In this document: piece after piece, positions 42,661 to 51,090 of the stretch | Layout: the number at the start of each line of letters is the position of its first letter | Position numbering within the stretch: the first letter of the stretch is position 1 | NCBI GenBank assembly: GCA_040392005.1 | Contig: JBEBWT010000005.1 | Span: forward strand, 1 to 64,000 | Reading direction: 5' to 3' | DNA length: 64,000 nucleotides | Origin: DASRQK01 sp040392005 | Lineage (GTDB): Bacteria; Bacteroidota; Bacteroidia; Sphingobacteriales; Sphingobacteriaceae | Translations under genes and position numbers: made by a program | Notes under the pieces: model-generated | Seen by the model: only the letters and a program-made list of their open reading frames with translations | The model's database searches: none | What the model was told of the DNA's origin: nothing

Positions 42661-44310
42661 TTAGCGACTTTCACCAATTTCCTTGAATTCCGAACCAGTT
42701 TTCCATTTGGGGAATGTTTTTTCCATACTCAGTCTGTAACCCACCTCCAATACCAGGCGGATGTCCTCCAGGATTCCATCCATGACCCAATTGTCTTCAT
42801 CGAACTCGTCGGTGACCTGGTGGTAGCGGCCTGCGAATTTTGCACGAAGTGCGGCAATTTCGTCAGGATCTCCGATCAATTCCCTGCCACTGCCACTATA
42901 AAGGGCGGGGACCCCTACTTTTACAAAGTTGAAATGGTCTGACCGGAAGAATCCGCCAGCGGATGGATTGCCGGAGTCCACTACCGTCCGCCCCTGTTTT
43001 CCGGCGGCAGCAATCACGTACTCATCCAGTTCGGACTGACCCAGCCCGACCACGGAATAATCGCTGGTCCGGCCCAATGGGGAGAAAGAATCCATATTGA
43101 TATTGGCCACGGTCTTATTCAATGGATAGATCGGGTTGGTCGCATAATATTCAGAACCCAGCAAACCTTCTTCTTCGGCAGTCACTGCCAGAAAGATGAC
43201 AGAACGCTCCGGCTGGACAGCCGCCGCCCTGAAGCCTTTGGCCAATTCAAAAAGGGCTGCTACACCGGTCGCATTGTCAATGGCTCCGTTGAAAATGGAA
43301 TCTCCTTCCGCCGCCTCACCTATGCCCAGGTGATCCCAGTGTGCCGTATAGATAATCACCTCATCCGGACGTTTGGTACCGGGAAGTTTGGCGATCACAT
43401 TATTGGAAGTGGATTTGCGGAATGAATTGTGAAGGGTTACCGCCGTTTTTACACCCAGTGCTACCGGTTTGAAGCCCGGTTTTTTTGCTTCTGCGATCAG
43501 ATCCTGTTCGTTTCCTGCCAGTTTGAAAAGTTTTTCCGCAGATTCGGCAGTGAGCCAGCCTTCAAAGGCTGCCCGCGAAGCTCCATTGTCCGCAGTCTGC
43601 AGATTGAGCTGCGGGCCGGTCCATCCGCTGCGGACCACATTCCAGCCATAGCTGGCACCTCCTGTATCATGGATGATCAGCACCCCGGTGGCTCCCTGCC
43701 TGGCTGCCTCTTCAAACTTGTAGGTCCAGCGGCCATAATAAGTCATGGTATCTCCTTTGAACAGGGTCTTGTCATAATATCCCGGATCATTGACCATCAC
43801 TACCACGGTTTTTCCAGCTGCATCCAGTCCTTCATAGTCATTCCAGTTGTATTCAGGAGCGACAATTCCAAAGCCGGCAAAGATCAGCTCAGTTTCGTCC
43901 ACCCTGATTTCTTCTGTCAGGCGCTTGCTACCGATCACATAATCATTTAGGTGCTGGATAGAGAACTGTCCGTTTGCACCTTTGAAAGTCCAGGCAGGTG
44001 ATGCCGGAAGGGAAGTAATTTCAGCCATTGGTACTTCCTGGAAATAACTGTCTCCGTTGCCCGGCTCCAGACCCAGTGCCCTGAACTGTTCTTCAATATA
44101 GGCCACAGCCAGGGTATCTCCTTTGGTAAATGGCTTGCGACCCATGAACTCATCCGAGGACAAGACTTTGATATGTGCTGCGTAGCTTTCTGCCTCCACT
44201 GCCTCCACTGCTGCTTGCCCGATTTCCGGGACGGTATGATCCCCGCCGCTGGTGCAGGCAAAACTCATCGCCAGTGCGGCCAGAATAAGTGTGCTTGTCG
44301 TTTTCTTCAT
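42661..44310 (-). CDS. M28-family zinc aminopeptidase, lipoprotein
   Basis: A 549-aa exported peptidase. A lipoprotein signal with SFAC (C19) is followed by the M28 catalytic core, into which a PA-type domain (residues about 150-290) is inserted. Co-catalytic zinc ligands fit the family: H in TAHWDHLG, D in GAIDNATGVAAL, E in AEEEGLLGSEYY (catalytic pair), D in NINMDSF, and H in GRYHQVTDEFDEDNW. It should act in the periplasm or on the cell surface, releasing N-terminal amino acids. ATG 44310 begins the signal peptide; the longer frame from 44349 adds 13 polar residues. Confidence 0.92.
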   Translation of the reverse strand: MKKTTSTLILAALAMSFACTSGGDHTVPEIGQAAVEAVEAESYAAHIKVLSSDEFMGRKPFTKGDTLAVAYIEEQFRALGLEPGNGDSYFQEVPMAEITSLPASPAWTFKGANGQFSIQHLNDYVIGSKRLTEEIRVDETELIFAGFGIVAPEYNWNDYEGLDAAGKTVVVMVNDPGYYDKTLFKGDTMTYYGRWTYKFEEAARQGATGVLIIHDTGGASYGWNVVRSGWTGPQLNLQTADNGASRAAFEGWLTAESAEKLFKLAGNEQDLIAEAKKPGFKPVALGVKTAVTLHNSFRKSTSNNVIAKLPGTKRPDEVIIYTAHWDHLGIGEAAEGDSIFNGAIDNATGVAALFELAKGFRAAAVQPERSVIFLAVTAEEEGLLGSEYYATNPIYPLNKTVANINMDSFSPLGRTSDYSVVGLGQSELDEYVIAAAGKQGRTVVDSGNPSAGGFFRSDHFNFVKVGVPALYSGSGRELIGDPDEIAALRAKFAGRYHQVTDEFDEDNWVMDGILEDIRLVLEVGYRLSMEKTFPKWKTGSEFKEIGESR

Positions 44311-44427
44311 TTGTTTATAATTTTTTGTGTGCAATTTGTGCCGTGTCACCTGATTCAGGTTGTGCGACCCGCTAAAGTACTAAAAAATGAATAGACCGGC
44401 GAATCTACCGGTCACAAAACCTTTTCA

Positions 44428-45063
44428 CTACGAAAGAACCGGTTCCTCTATCGGAATAATCTCGGCGATCGGACTGAACAGATAAATTCTGTTTGTGCTC
44501 AGCTCCACACATTGATAGCGTTTGCGGATCTTTTTGACCTTCCGGAATACCCGTCCGTTTTTCCATCTGAAATGCTGTCCCTCGGCAATTTTCTCCACTG
44601 TACTGCTCCCTGCTCCTGCTGTCCCCGGCTTGTCGTACTGCTGCAGTACCCTGAATAATTTCAGATCGGTACAACTGGAAGCGGCCGGATTTTGCAGATA
44701 GTGCTGGATAGCCCGGTGAATATCTTCCGGAAATACATTCATCCGGAAAAAAGGAGCCATCAACACTTTGAAATTGGCTTTCCACTCACCTCCATGCGGC
44801 TTGACCCGGCCCTGATGTTCATTCCAGGTCTTGAGATGGGCAAACTCATGCACGGTAGTGATCAGAAAGGCATAGGGGTTGAGATCGTGATTGACCGAGA
44901 TCCGGTGCCCCTGTCCTCCAAAAGGATGCCGGTAATCCCCAAAGCGGCTGCTCCTGCTCTTTGAAATCCGGAAACGGCAATTGGTCCGGACGATCCATTG
45001 CACGATCAGTTCTGCGGTCTGGTCCGGTAAATAGGGTTGGAGTTTGTTGATGTATTCCGTCAC
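44428..45063 (-). CDS. SprT-like metalloprotease-domain protein
   Basis: A 211-aa protein of the SprT-like group. The zinc motif is VHEFAHLKTWNEH (H72, E73, H76), and a third conserved site is HGGEWKANF (H90). Eukaryotic relatives (Spartan) cut DNA-protein crosslinks, but in bacteria the function is not settled. The C-terminal part (RWKNGRVFRKVKKIRKRYQC) is basic. The only suitable start is GTG 45063, which lies 5 nt after an exact TATCTTTG box, so the message is predicted leaderless. The gene is divergent from porD. Confidence 0.87.
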   Translation of the reverse strand: MTEYINKLQPYLPDQTAELIVQWIVRTNCRFRISKSRSSRFGDYRHPFGGQGHRISVNHDLNPYAFLITTVHEFAHLKTWNEHQGRVKPHGGEWKANFKVLMAPFFRMNVFPEDIHRAIQHYLQNPAASSCTDLKLFRVLQQYDKPGTAGAGSSTVEKIAEGQHFRWKNGRVFRKVKKIRKRYQCVELSTNRIYLFSPIAEIIPIEEPVLS

Positions 45064-45068
45064 GCAGT

Positions 45069-45076
45069 CAAAGATA
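45069..45076 (-). promoter_or_regulatory. -7 element TATCTTTG of the SprT-like gene
   Basis: An exact TAnnTTTG match on the minus strand. It is followed by ACTGC and the GTG start codon at 45063. Confidence 0.65.
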
Positions 45077-45114
45077 ATAAATTATATTATGTTGTAAATA
45101 ATAGCAATTTTAGT

Positions 45115-45122
45115 TAATTTTG
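45115..45122 (+). promoter_or_regulatory. -7 element TAATTTTG of porD
   Basis: An exact TAnnTTTG match that ends 3 nt before ATG 45126. It stands back to back with the SprT-like gene promoter 38 bp away. Confidence 0.65.
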
Positions 45123-45125
45123 AAC

Positions 45126-46067
45126 ATGGGTATTTGGAAAAAAAATCGGGCAGAATCAGGAAAAATCGTACTGTTTGGTGCGTTTTTCGTTTTTTTGTTG
45201 CTGGGGATCTGCGGGTCTGCCAAAGCACAGGAGCTCAATGCGAGGGTCGAGATCCTCTCTCCCCAATTGCCCCACACCAACAAGCGGGTACTGGACGTCC
45301 TGCAACGGGTGATGACTGATTTTTTGAATAAGCGGTCCTGGACCGGTCAGCAGACCCAACCCAATGAACGAATTGATTGCAGCTTTGTGATCACCATCAA
45401 TACCTGGGACGGTGTTTCCGAATTTACGGGGCAGGCACAGATTATGTCCATGCGCCCGGTATTCAACACCAATTATTCCAGCCCTATCCTGAATATGGTG
45501 GACCGGGATTTCAGCTTTTCCTATGTCGATGGGCAGATGATCGACTATTCCGACCAGCAATTTACCAGTAACCTGACTTCACTTTTGGCCTATTATGCCA
45601 ACCTGATCATTGGAATGGATGCGGATACCTTCAGTCCCGATGGAGGGACTCCATATTATGCAAATGCACTCCGGATTGTGAATAATGCGCAAAGCAGCCA
45701 GTATTCAGGATGGCGCTTTATGGATGGTGACTCAAATCGCTATTGGCTGATCAATAATATGCAGGACAGGCGTTTTTACCCGATCCGGAAATTTCTTTAC
45801 GAATACAGCCGCCAGGGTCTGGATCAATTGGCCGAAGAGCCGGTGCAGGCCAGGCAAAAAATCGTCCAGGCTATGGCTTTGTTGAAAACCGTGGATCGGA
45901 TGGGGCAGGGAGCGATGCTGGATCAGGTATTTTTTACCGCAAAGGCGAATGAACTGGTGGGTGTACTGAGCGCCCTGAATCCTCAGGAACGGATGCAGAT
46001 GTTTAATTTACTGATGGAAATCGACCCGTCGAACTCCAGCAAATACGAAGTGCTGAGATCAAGATAA
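45126..46067 (+). CDS. porD: Type IX secretion protein PorD (DUF4835)
   Basis: A 313-aa exported protein of the DUF4835/PorD family, an accessory of type IX secretion in Bacteroidota. The signal peptide is long (KIVLFGAFFVFLLLGIC core) and cleaved near AKA/QELN at about residue 35. The mature part carries the family pattern LNARVEILSPQL, DFLNKRSW, ERIDCSFVITI and RDFSFSYVDGQ. recN follows at once, an arrangement common in the phylum as I recall. The ATG follows a TAATTTTG box by 3 nt. Confidence 0.87.
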   Translation: MGIWKKNRAESGKIVLFGAFFVFLLLGICGSAKAQELNARVEILSPQLPHTNKRVLDVLQRVMTDFLNKRSWTGQQTQPNERIDCSFVITINTWDGVSEFTGQAQIMSMRPVFNTNYSSPILNMVDRDFSFSYVDGQMIDYSDQQFTSNLTSLLAYYANLIIGMDADTFSPDGGTPYYANALRIVNNAQSSQYSGWRFMDGDSNRYWLINNMQDRRFYPIRKFLYEYSRQGLDQLAEEPVQARQKIVQAMALLKTVDRMGQGAMLDQVFFTAKANELVGVLSALNPQERMQMFNLLMEIDPSNSSKYEVLRSR

Positions 46068-46090
46068 AGCTGAGGTCAAGATAACATGAT

Positions 46091-47761
46091 ATGCTGAACC
46101 GACTTTACATACAAAACTATGCGCTGATCGATACACTGGACATTTCATTCGGGAAAGGATTGAATATACTGACCGGTGAAACCGGTGCAGGAAAATCCAT
46201 TGTTCTGGGAGCGTTGTCACTGATTCTGGGACAACGGGCGGAGAACCGGTTTCTGTTTGATGAAGGCCGGAAATGTGTGATCGAAGGCTTTTTTGATGTG
46301 TCGGCCTATCAGCTTGCGGATTTTTTTGAAGCGCATGATCTGGACTTTGAGCAGGAAACCATTCTGCGGCGTGAATTTGGGGCCGATGGCAAATCCAGGG
46401 CCTTTATCAATGATACCCCCGTCAATCTGCAAATACTCAAGGCATTCAGCGAAAGGCTGATCGATATACATTCCCAGCATGCGACCTTGCAGGTAGCTGA
46501 TGCGGATTTTCAGCTCATGGTGCTGGATAGCGTGGCAGGTCAATTGCCTTTGAGAAAGCAATTTTCGACCCTGATCCAGCAATATCGCAGTACCAAAGCT
46601 GAACTGGAAAAAAAGAAAGCACTTGCCGGGCAGCAGGCTTCGGAAGCGGATTATAAGCAGTTTCTTTTTGATGAGTTGCAAGCTGCGAAACCCGTCAGGG
46701 GAGAAGCTGCCGAACTGGAGCAGGAACTGGATCAACTGGAACATGCCGAGGAAATCAAAGCCAATCTGGGCGGAGCAGTCCAGGCATTGAGGGAAGGAGA
46801 GATCAATACGGAGTTGCTGTTGCGAGACTCCCTGCAAATGCTGGGAAAGGCCAGTCGTCACATGCCCGCTTTGCAGCCACAGGAGGAACGTCTCCGTTCC
46901 TGTATGATCGAACTGAAGGATCTGGGGGACGAACTGGAAGGGCAGGCGGATGCCGTACTGATCGATGGAGAACGTCTGCAATTCGTACAGGAACGCTTGA
47001 GCACTCTGTATGCCTTGCAGCAAAAGCACCGCCTGTCTGATCCAGATGGGCTGGTCAGCCGCCTTCAGGAACTGGAGGCAGAACTGACCGCCAGTTCCCG
47101 GGACGAAGAATTGATTGAAGCGTTGCAAAAGTCCTGTGAGGTTCTGCTGGTTCAGCTTGATGAGCTTGCTGAAAATCTCCGGGAAGGCCGTCGGCGGGCG
47201 ATTCCCCGGGTGCAGGAAAAGACCCTGGATCTGCTGGACAAAGTCGGGATGCCGGGAAGTCAGTTGGAGATCCGTCTGGATCCGCTATCCGCAGAGGCTT
47301 ATCGCGTGGATGGGGGAGACGGCATCGTATTCCTGTTTTCCTCCAATAAGGGACAGGCACCCCAACCGGTGGGGAAGGTGGCTTCGGGAGGAGAGTTATC
47401 CCGGCTTATGCTGGCCATTAAGGCATTGACAGCCGGACATACTGCCTTGCCCACCATCATATTTGATGAGATCGACACCGGAATTTCCGGTGAAGTGGCC
47501 CTGCGGGTAGGTGCCATTCTGGCCCAGTTGGGGGAAAGCATGCAGGTTATTGCCATCAGTCATCTGCCGCAGATTGCGTCCAGGGGCAAGGTACATTACC
47601 GGGTATATAAAGCAGAAGAAGCCGGCCGGACCAGTACCCGCATGGAATTGCTGGATGAAAACGGACGTGTTTTTGAAGTAGCCCAGATGCTGAGCGGTGC
47701 AGAACCGGGTGCAGCAGCCATTGAACATGCCAAAGCGCTTTTGGAAGGGGCTGGAGGATAA
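46091..47761 (+). CDS. recN: DNA repair protein RecN
   Basis: RecN is an SMC-like ATPase that acts early in double-strand break repair. The 556-aa product has the N-terminal half (LYIQNYALIDTLDISF, Walker A GETGAGKSIVLGAL), a long central coiled coil (about 150-370) rich in Glu, Leu and Gln, and the C-terminal half with signature VASGGELSRLMLAIK and Walker B IIFDEIDTGISGEVA. The length is normal. It is probably cotranscribed with porD (gap 23 bp). Confidence 0.95.
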   Translation: MLNRLYIQNYALIDTLDISFGKGLNILTGETGAGKSIVLGALSLILGQRAENRFLFDEGRKCVIEGFFDVSAYQLADFFEAHDLDFEQETILRREFGADGKSRAFINDTPVNLQILKAFSERLIDIHSQHATLQVADADFQLMVLDSVAGQLPLRKQFSTLIQQYRSTKAELEKKKALAGQQASEADYKQFLFDELQAAKPVRGEAAELEQELDQLEHAEEIKANLGGAVQALREGEINTELLLRDSLQMLGKASRHMPALQPQEERLRSCMIELKDLGDELEGQADAVLIDGERLQFVQERLSTLYALQQKHRLSDPDGLVSRLQELEAELTASSRDEELIEALQKSCEVLLVQLDELAENLREGRRRAIPRVQEKTLDLLDKVGMPGSQLEIRLDPLSAEAYRVDGGDGIVFLFSSNKGQAPQPVGKVASGGELSRLMLAIKALTAGHTALPTIIFDEIDTGISGEVALRVGAILAQLGESMQVIAISHLPQIASRGKVHYRVYKAEEAGRTSTRMELLDENGRVFEVAQMLSGAEPGAAAIEHAKALLEGAGG

Positions 47762-47876
47762 GATAGCGGATCGGCTGGTCCGGATATAAATTTGCTGTCG
47801 TTTTATTTCATACAAAAGTCTTACCTTTACACCATATCCGACATTGGAAATTTTTAACTAAATAAAACTACTGATT

Positions 47877-48695
47877 ATGGCTTACAACCTATTAAAAGGA
47901 AAGAAAGGAATTATTTTCGGGGCATTGGATGAAAAATCGATTGCCTGGAAAACAGCCCAGCGTTGTGTGGCGGAAGGAGCAGAAATCGTTTTGACAAATG
48001 CACCGGTGGCTCTCCGCATGGGTACCATCAACCAATTGGCCGAGGAGTGTAATGCGCCCGTAATCCCTGCCGATGTCACCAGTGAGGAAGATATAAATAA
48101 CCTCTTTGACCAGACGATGGAACATTTTGGAGGTGGGGTGGATTTTATACTGCACTCCATCGGGATGAGTATCAATGTGCGCAAGGGTATCCATTATACG
48201 GAGAACAATTACGATTATATGCACAAGGCATTTGATATTTCTTCCATCAGTCTGCACAGGGTTCTGGCAGCGGCATTGAAGAAGGATGCCATCAATGAGT
48301 GGGGCTCTGTGGTCGCATTGACCTATATTGCTGCTCAGCGGGTTTTCCCGGATTACAATGATATGGCCGATGCCAAATCCCTGCTGGAAAGTATTGCACG
48401 CAATTTCGGATATCAGTACGGTGTGCGCAAAAATGTGCGGATCAATACCATCAGCCAGTCACCTACCCTGACGACTGCCGGATCCGGAGTCAAAGGCTTT
48501 GATGGCTTTATCCACTATGCCGATAAGATGTCCCCACTGGGTAATGCGACTGCAGATGAATGTGCAGATTATACCGTTTCAATGTTCTCGGATCTGACCC
48601 GTAAGGTGACCATGCAGAATCTGTTCCATGACGGAGGATTCTCATTTACAGGGGTCAGTCAGGCGGTGATTGATGAGATGATCTCAAAGAAATAA
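47877..48695 (+). CDS. fabI: Enoyl-ACP reductase FabI
   Basis: FabI catalyses the last reduction in each round of fatty-acid elongation using NADH. The 272-aa product is a short-chain dehydrogenase. The cofactor loop is GALDEKSIAW (normally GxxxxxSIA), HSIGMS takes the place of the usual SIAFA-type block, and the catalytic Tyr-x6-Lys appears as YNDMADAK after TYIAAQRVFPD. The C-terminal substrate loop (GFDGFIHYADKMSPL) is present. These deviations are common in Bacteroidota FabI. A large hairpin element follows and can terminate transcription. Confidence 0.93.
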   Translation: MAYNLLKGKKGIIFGALDEKSIAWKTAQRCVAEGAEIVLTNAPVALRMGTINQLAEECNAPVIPADVTSEEDINNLFDQTMEHFGGGVDFILHSIGMSINVRKGIHYTENNYDYMHKAFDISSISLHRVLAAALKKDAINEWGSVVALTYIAAQRVFPDYNDMADAKSLLESIARNFGYQYGVRKNVRINTISQSPTLTTAGSGVKGFDGFIHYADKMSPLGNATADECADYTVSMFSDLTRKVTMQNLFHDGGFSFTGVSQAVIDEMISKK

Positions 48696-48710
48696 GAATT
48701 TTCAAAAGCC

Positions 48711-48794
48711 AAACTCCGGTATTTAGGATTTCAGATCTAGTCCCTCTCCCTGCGGTCAGGGCCAAAGGCTCTGAAATCCTAAATACCGGAGTTT
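48711..48794 (+). repeat. Hairpin element copy 1 (conserved loop, long stem)
   Basis: Perfect 25-bp arms at 48711-48735 and 48770-48794 (AAACTCCGG... pairing with ...CCGGAGTTT) enclose a 34-nt loop (48736-48769). On its minus strand the loop begins GCCTTTGGC and contains GACCGCAGGGAG and GGGACTAGA. A T-run follows (ATTTTTTT), so it can end fabI transcription. The loop is about 88% identical to that of copy 2, but the stem sequences are unrelated beyond TCAG next to the loop. Confidence 0.85.
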
Positions 48795-48850
48795 ATTTTT
48801 TTAAACTTCAGTGGGATAAAGGATTATCCCGAAGTAGCTCCCAAATTTTT

Positions 48851-48877
48851 ATTTGTTTTTTCAGGGCCTTTGGCTCC
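48851..48877 (+). repeat. Half copy of the hairpin element
   Basis: Twenty-seven nucleotides, beginning ATTTGTTTTTTCAGGG and ending GGCTCC, are identical to 48928-48954, the left arm and first part of the loop of copy 2. No matching right arm follows. It looks like a partial duplication, 77 nt upstream of the intact copy. Confidence 0.75.
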
Positions 48878-48921
48878 GGTCACTAAGGATTGATGTGTGA
48901 TCATCTCCAAAAAACCTCCAG

Positions 48922-48998
48922 GTATGAATTTGTTTTTTCAGGGCCTTTGGCTCCCGACCGCAGGGAGGGAGACTAGACCTGAAAAAACAAATTCATAC
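48922..48998 (+). repeat. Hairpin element copy 2
   Basis: Perfect 21-bp arms at 48922-48942 and 48978-48998 (GTATGAATTTG... pairing with ...CAAATTCATAC) enclose a 35-nt loop (48943-48977) that begins GCCTTTGGCTCCC and ends GAGACTAGA. The outer end touches the stop codon of the minus-strand lipoprotein gene, so it may act as that gene's terminator. The rest of the 300-bp gap 48696-48997 holds only these hairpin copies. Confidence 0.85.
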
Positions 48999-49417
48999 TA
49001 CTCGATATAATCGGTTTCCGAAAGAATAATCTTGACCATCACCTTATCCGGTATTGGAACCAGGATACTCTGGTCAATCAGTGGATCTTCGGCATAAATG
49101 GTGACTTTTCCGAGTGAATACCTGACCGAATAAGCGACACCATCAAATGTGGCGGGCAGAATATCATAACTCTGCTCATTGTCAAAACTCATCGCCACAC
49201 TCACGCCACCCTGTTTGATGTAATAATTTGTCAATTCCGGCAGGTTCAGTGTATGGAAGATCCGATAGCCATTGTCTGTCCATTGATTTGAGAAAATGGT
49301 ATAAACAAAGGACCTATTCGGATTGGGATAAAAATTTTCAATGATGTTTGTTTTCTCACAGGAGGAAAGGGTCAGGAGAGCGACCATTCCAATCATAGTG
49401 GCTAAAATCTTTTTCAT
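48998..49417 (-). CDS. Hypothetical lipoprotein, 139 aa
   Basis: I do not recognise the family. The N-terminus is a clear lipoprotein signal: MKK, a hydrophobic stretch, and the lipobox LSSC with C20. The mature part is short and beta-rich, with one aromatic cluster (FYPNPNRSFVYTIF). It lies downstream of two FKBP-type lipoproteins on the same strand and may belong to their transcription unit, although the gaps are 109 bp and 5 bp. The stop codon abuts a hairpin element. Confidence 0.75.
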   Translation of the reverse strand: MKKILATMIGMVALLTLSSCEKTNIIENFYPNPNRSFVYTIFSNQWTDNGYRIFHTLNLPELTNYYIKQGGVSVAMSFDNEQSYDILPATFDGVAYSVRYSLGKVTIYAEDPLIDQSILVPIPDKVMVKIILSETDYIE

Positions 49418-49526
49418 ACGCTGAATTTGTTAAGTACGTGATTCCTCTGATTCCGGAACACAACCAATAAGTGTCCCTTTATTGCTAAGACAACAACAGA
49501 GAGACAAGGTTTAATATATGAAAGGC

Positions 49527-50450
49527 TTATTCTACAATTTCGACTTCGAAATCCAGTGAAATGAAGGGCGCTATGTTTTCATTTCCTGAGGGGCCGTATG
49601 CATACTTGCTGGGTGTCATGAATCGGATTTTTCCACCGACCCTGATCAAAGGAATGATCTTGGTCCAGGCGGAAATGGTGCCTCCTCCGAGGTTCAATTC
49701 CACTCCATCCGTATTGGTTTCCAATTGATTGCCTGCAGGATCTTTCAGCGTATATTTAGCGGTCACTGTACTGTTGGCCGTGATCGTGCTTCCGGTACCT
49801 GCTTCAATAATCCGGTAATAGATATTGTCGCTTGTTTTTTCAAAATCATCGACTGAAAAGCCTGCCTTTGCGATGGAAGCACGAATGACTCTATCTTCGT
49901 AATCATCCAGGTCATCATAGACGGAGATCAGATAGTCAAGGGAGGCATTTGGAGGGATTCCCAGCGTCCGGCTCCCGGCCCTGCCCCATCCTGTCAATCG
50001 GGAAGGAACAATAATCCGGATTTGTCCATTGGTCTGCTGCAAAACATCCCTGACTACATATTTCAGATCATCCTGACGCTCCACCGGTGAATTGGGTGTT
50101 CCGGCCGCTGACGATCCAAAGGGGAAGTAGCCCATAAAATCCAGGTAACGATTGGAAGCCGATAACGTATCGCTGGCATTATATACCCCATCCAGACTCC
50201 TGATCGTAAAAATCATTGGGTATGATTTGTCAAACCGGATTTCTGCTCCAGTACCCTGCTGAATGACCTGATAATAGAGATCCGTATTCTTATATTGTTG
50301 AACCGTCAGGTTATTTTTGATAATATAGGCATTGATATTTTCATTGTCCAGCTCTTCAATGGTCTGATATACTTTTTTTTCACAGGAACCAAAGCCAAGC
50401 AATAAGGCCATTGAAAACAGTACAAGGTAAACCGGGGATTTTCTCATCAA
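49527..50450 (-). CDS. FKBP-type peptidyl-prolyl isomerase lipoprotein
   Basis: A 307-aa lipoprotein (lipobox FGSC near residue 23). The sequence contains two FKBP-like halves. The second (about 210-307) is clear: YYRIIEAGTGSTITANSTVTAKYTLKD, then GGTISAWTKIIPLIRVGGKIRFMTPSKYAYG and the ending FEVEIVE. The first (about 45-190) is degenerate and has ADLYYQVIQQGTGAEIRFDKS and IIVPSRLTGWG. It should act in the periplasm or outer membrane as a folding helper. Activity of the first half is doubtful. It is 5 bp from the related gene upstream. Confidence 0.84.
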   Translation of the reverse strand: MMRKSPVYLVLFSMALLLGFGSCEKKVYQTIEELDNENINAYIIKNNLTVQQYKNTDLYYQVIQQGTGAEIRFDKSYPMIFTIRSLDGVYNASDTLSASNRYLDFMGYFPFGSSAAGTPNSPVERQDDLKYVVRDVLQQTNGQIRIIVPSRLTGWGRAGSRTLGIPPNASLDYLISVYDDLDDYEDRVIRASIAKAGFSVDDFEKTSDNIYYRIIEAGTGSTITANSTVTAKYTLKDPAGNQLETNTDGVELNLGGGTISAWTKIIPLIRVGGKIRFMTPSKYAYGPSGNENIAPFISLDFEVEIVE

Positions 50451-50455
50451 TGCTA

Positions 50456-51007
50456 TTATTTGATATTCAGTACTTTGATTTCGAAATACAACGGAGAGTT
50501 CGCAGGGATCACTCCGTATGCATTGTTCTGGTATGCATAATAGGAGGGAGTCACGATCCTAATAACCGATCCCTTTTTCAATCCCAATTCAGTGAGTCCG
50601 ATTGTTTCCTTGCCACTGATCATTTTTGGAAGGAAAGCGGAATGCCATGCGGTTACCAGCGATCCAAGGTTAAACTCCGCTCCTGAAAGACTATTGTTTG
50701 AGTCAAAGACTTCTCCACTCAATAGTTTACCCGTATAATTAACACTGACGGTAGGTGATACGACCAGTCCGGTTGATACATCCAATTGATAAACGTACGA
50801 ATCCGGGTCACCCGCCTCCACTATCTCATACCAAATAGAGGTACGCTCATCATAGTTCGCATCCGGAAGGTTCGCTGCAACATACTCCGCAATGATTGGT
50901 TTTTCAATTTCCAACTGTGCCTCAAAATCGAAAGGCTCTATATCTTTTATACATCCGGCAGCTACCAATGTAAACAGGGACAGCACAATAATTCCTAACT
51001 TCTTCAT
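50456..51007 (-). CDS. FKBP-type peptidyl-prolyl isomerase lipoprotein, 183 aa
   Basis: A single-domain FKBP lipoprotein. The signal has the lipobox VAAGC (C19). The FKBP part starts at IWYEIVEAGDPDSY, then VSVNYTGKLLSGEVFDSNNS (active-site strands), LVTAWHSAFLPKMISGKETIGLT and IRIVTPSYYAYQNNAYGVIPANSPLYFEIKVL. This arrangement is typical of envelope FKBP isomerases such as GldI, but I cannot name an orthologue. It is the first of three lipoprotein genes in the same direction, with a TAACTTTG promoter upstream. Confidence 0.85.
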   Translation of the reverse strand: MKKLGIIVLSLFTLVAAGCIKDIEPFDFEAQLEIEKPIIAEYVAANLPDANYDERTSIWYEIVEAGDPDSYVYQLDVSTGLVVSPTVSVNYTGKLLSGEVFDSNNSLSGAEFNLGSLVTAWHSAFLPKMISGKETIGLTELGLKKGSVIRIVTPSYYAYQNNAYGVIPANSPLYFEIKVLNIK

Positions 51008-51032
51008 AGTTTTATTCTTGATTTCAATTTTG

Positions 51033-51040
51033 CAAAGTTA
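51033..51040 (-). promoter_or_regulatory. -7 element TAACTTTG of the FKBP lipoprotein genes
   Basis: An exact TAnnTTTG match on the minus strand, 25 nt before the ATG at 51007. Confidence 0.6.
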
Positions 51041-51090
51041 TTCAAATATTTGAATTTATTCCGGTATTAACAGTTTTTAACATCAAATAG

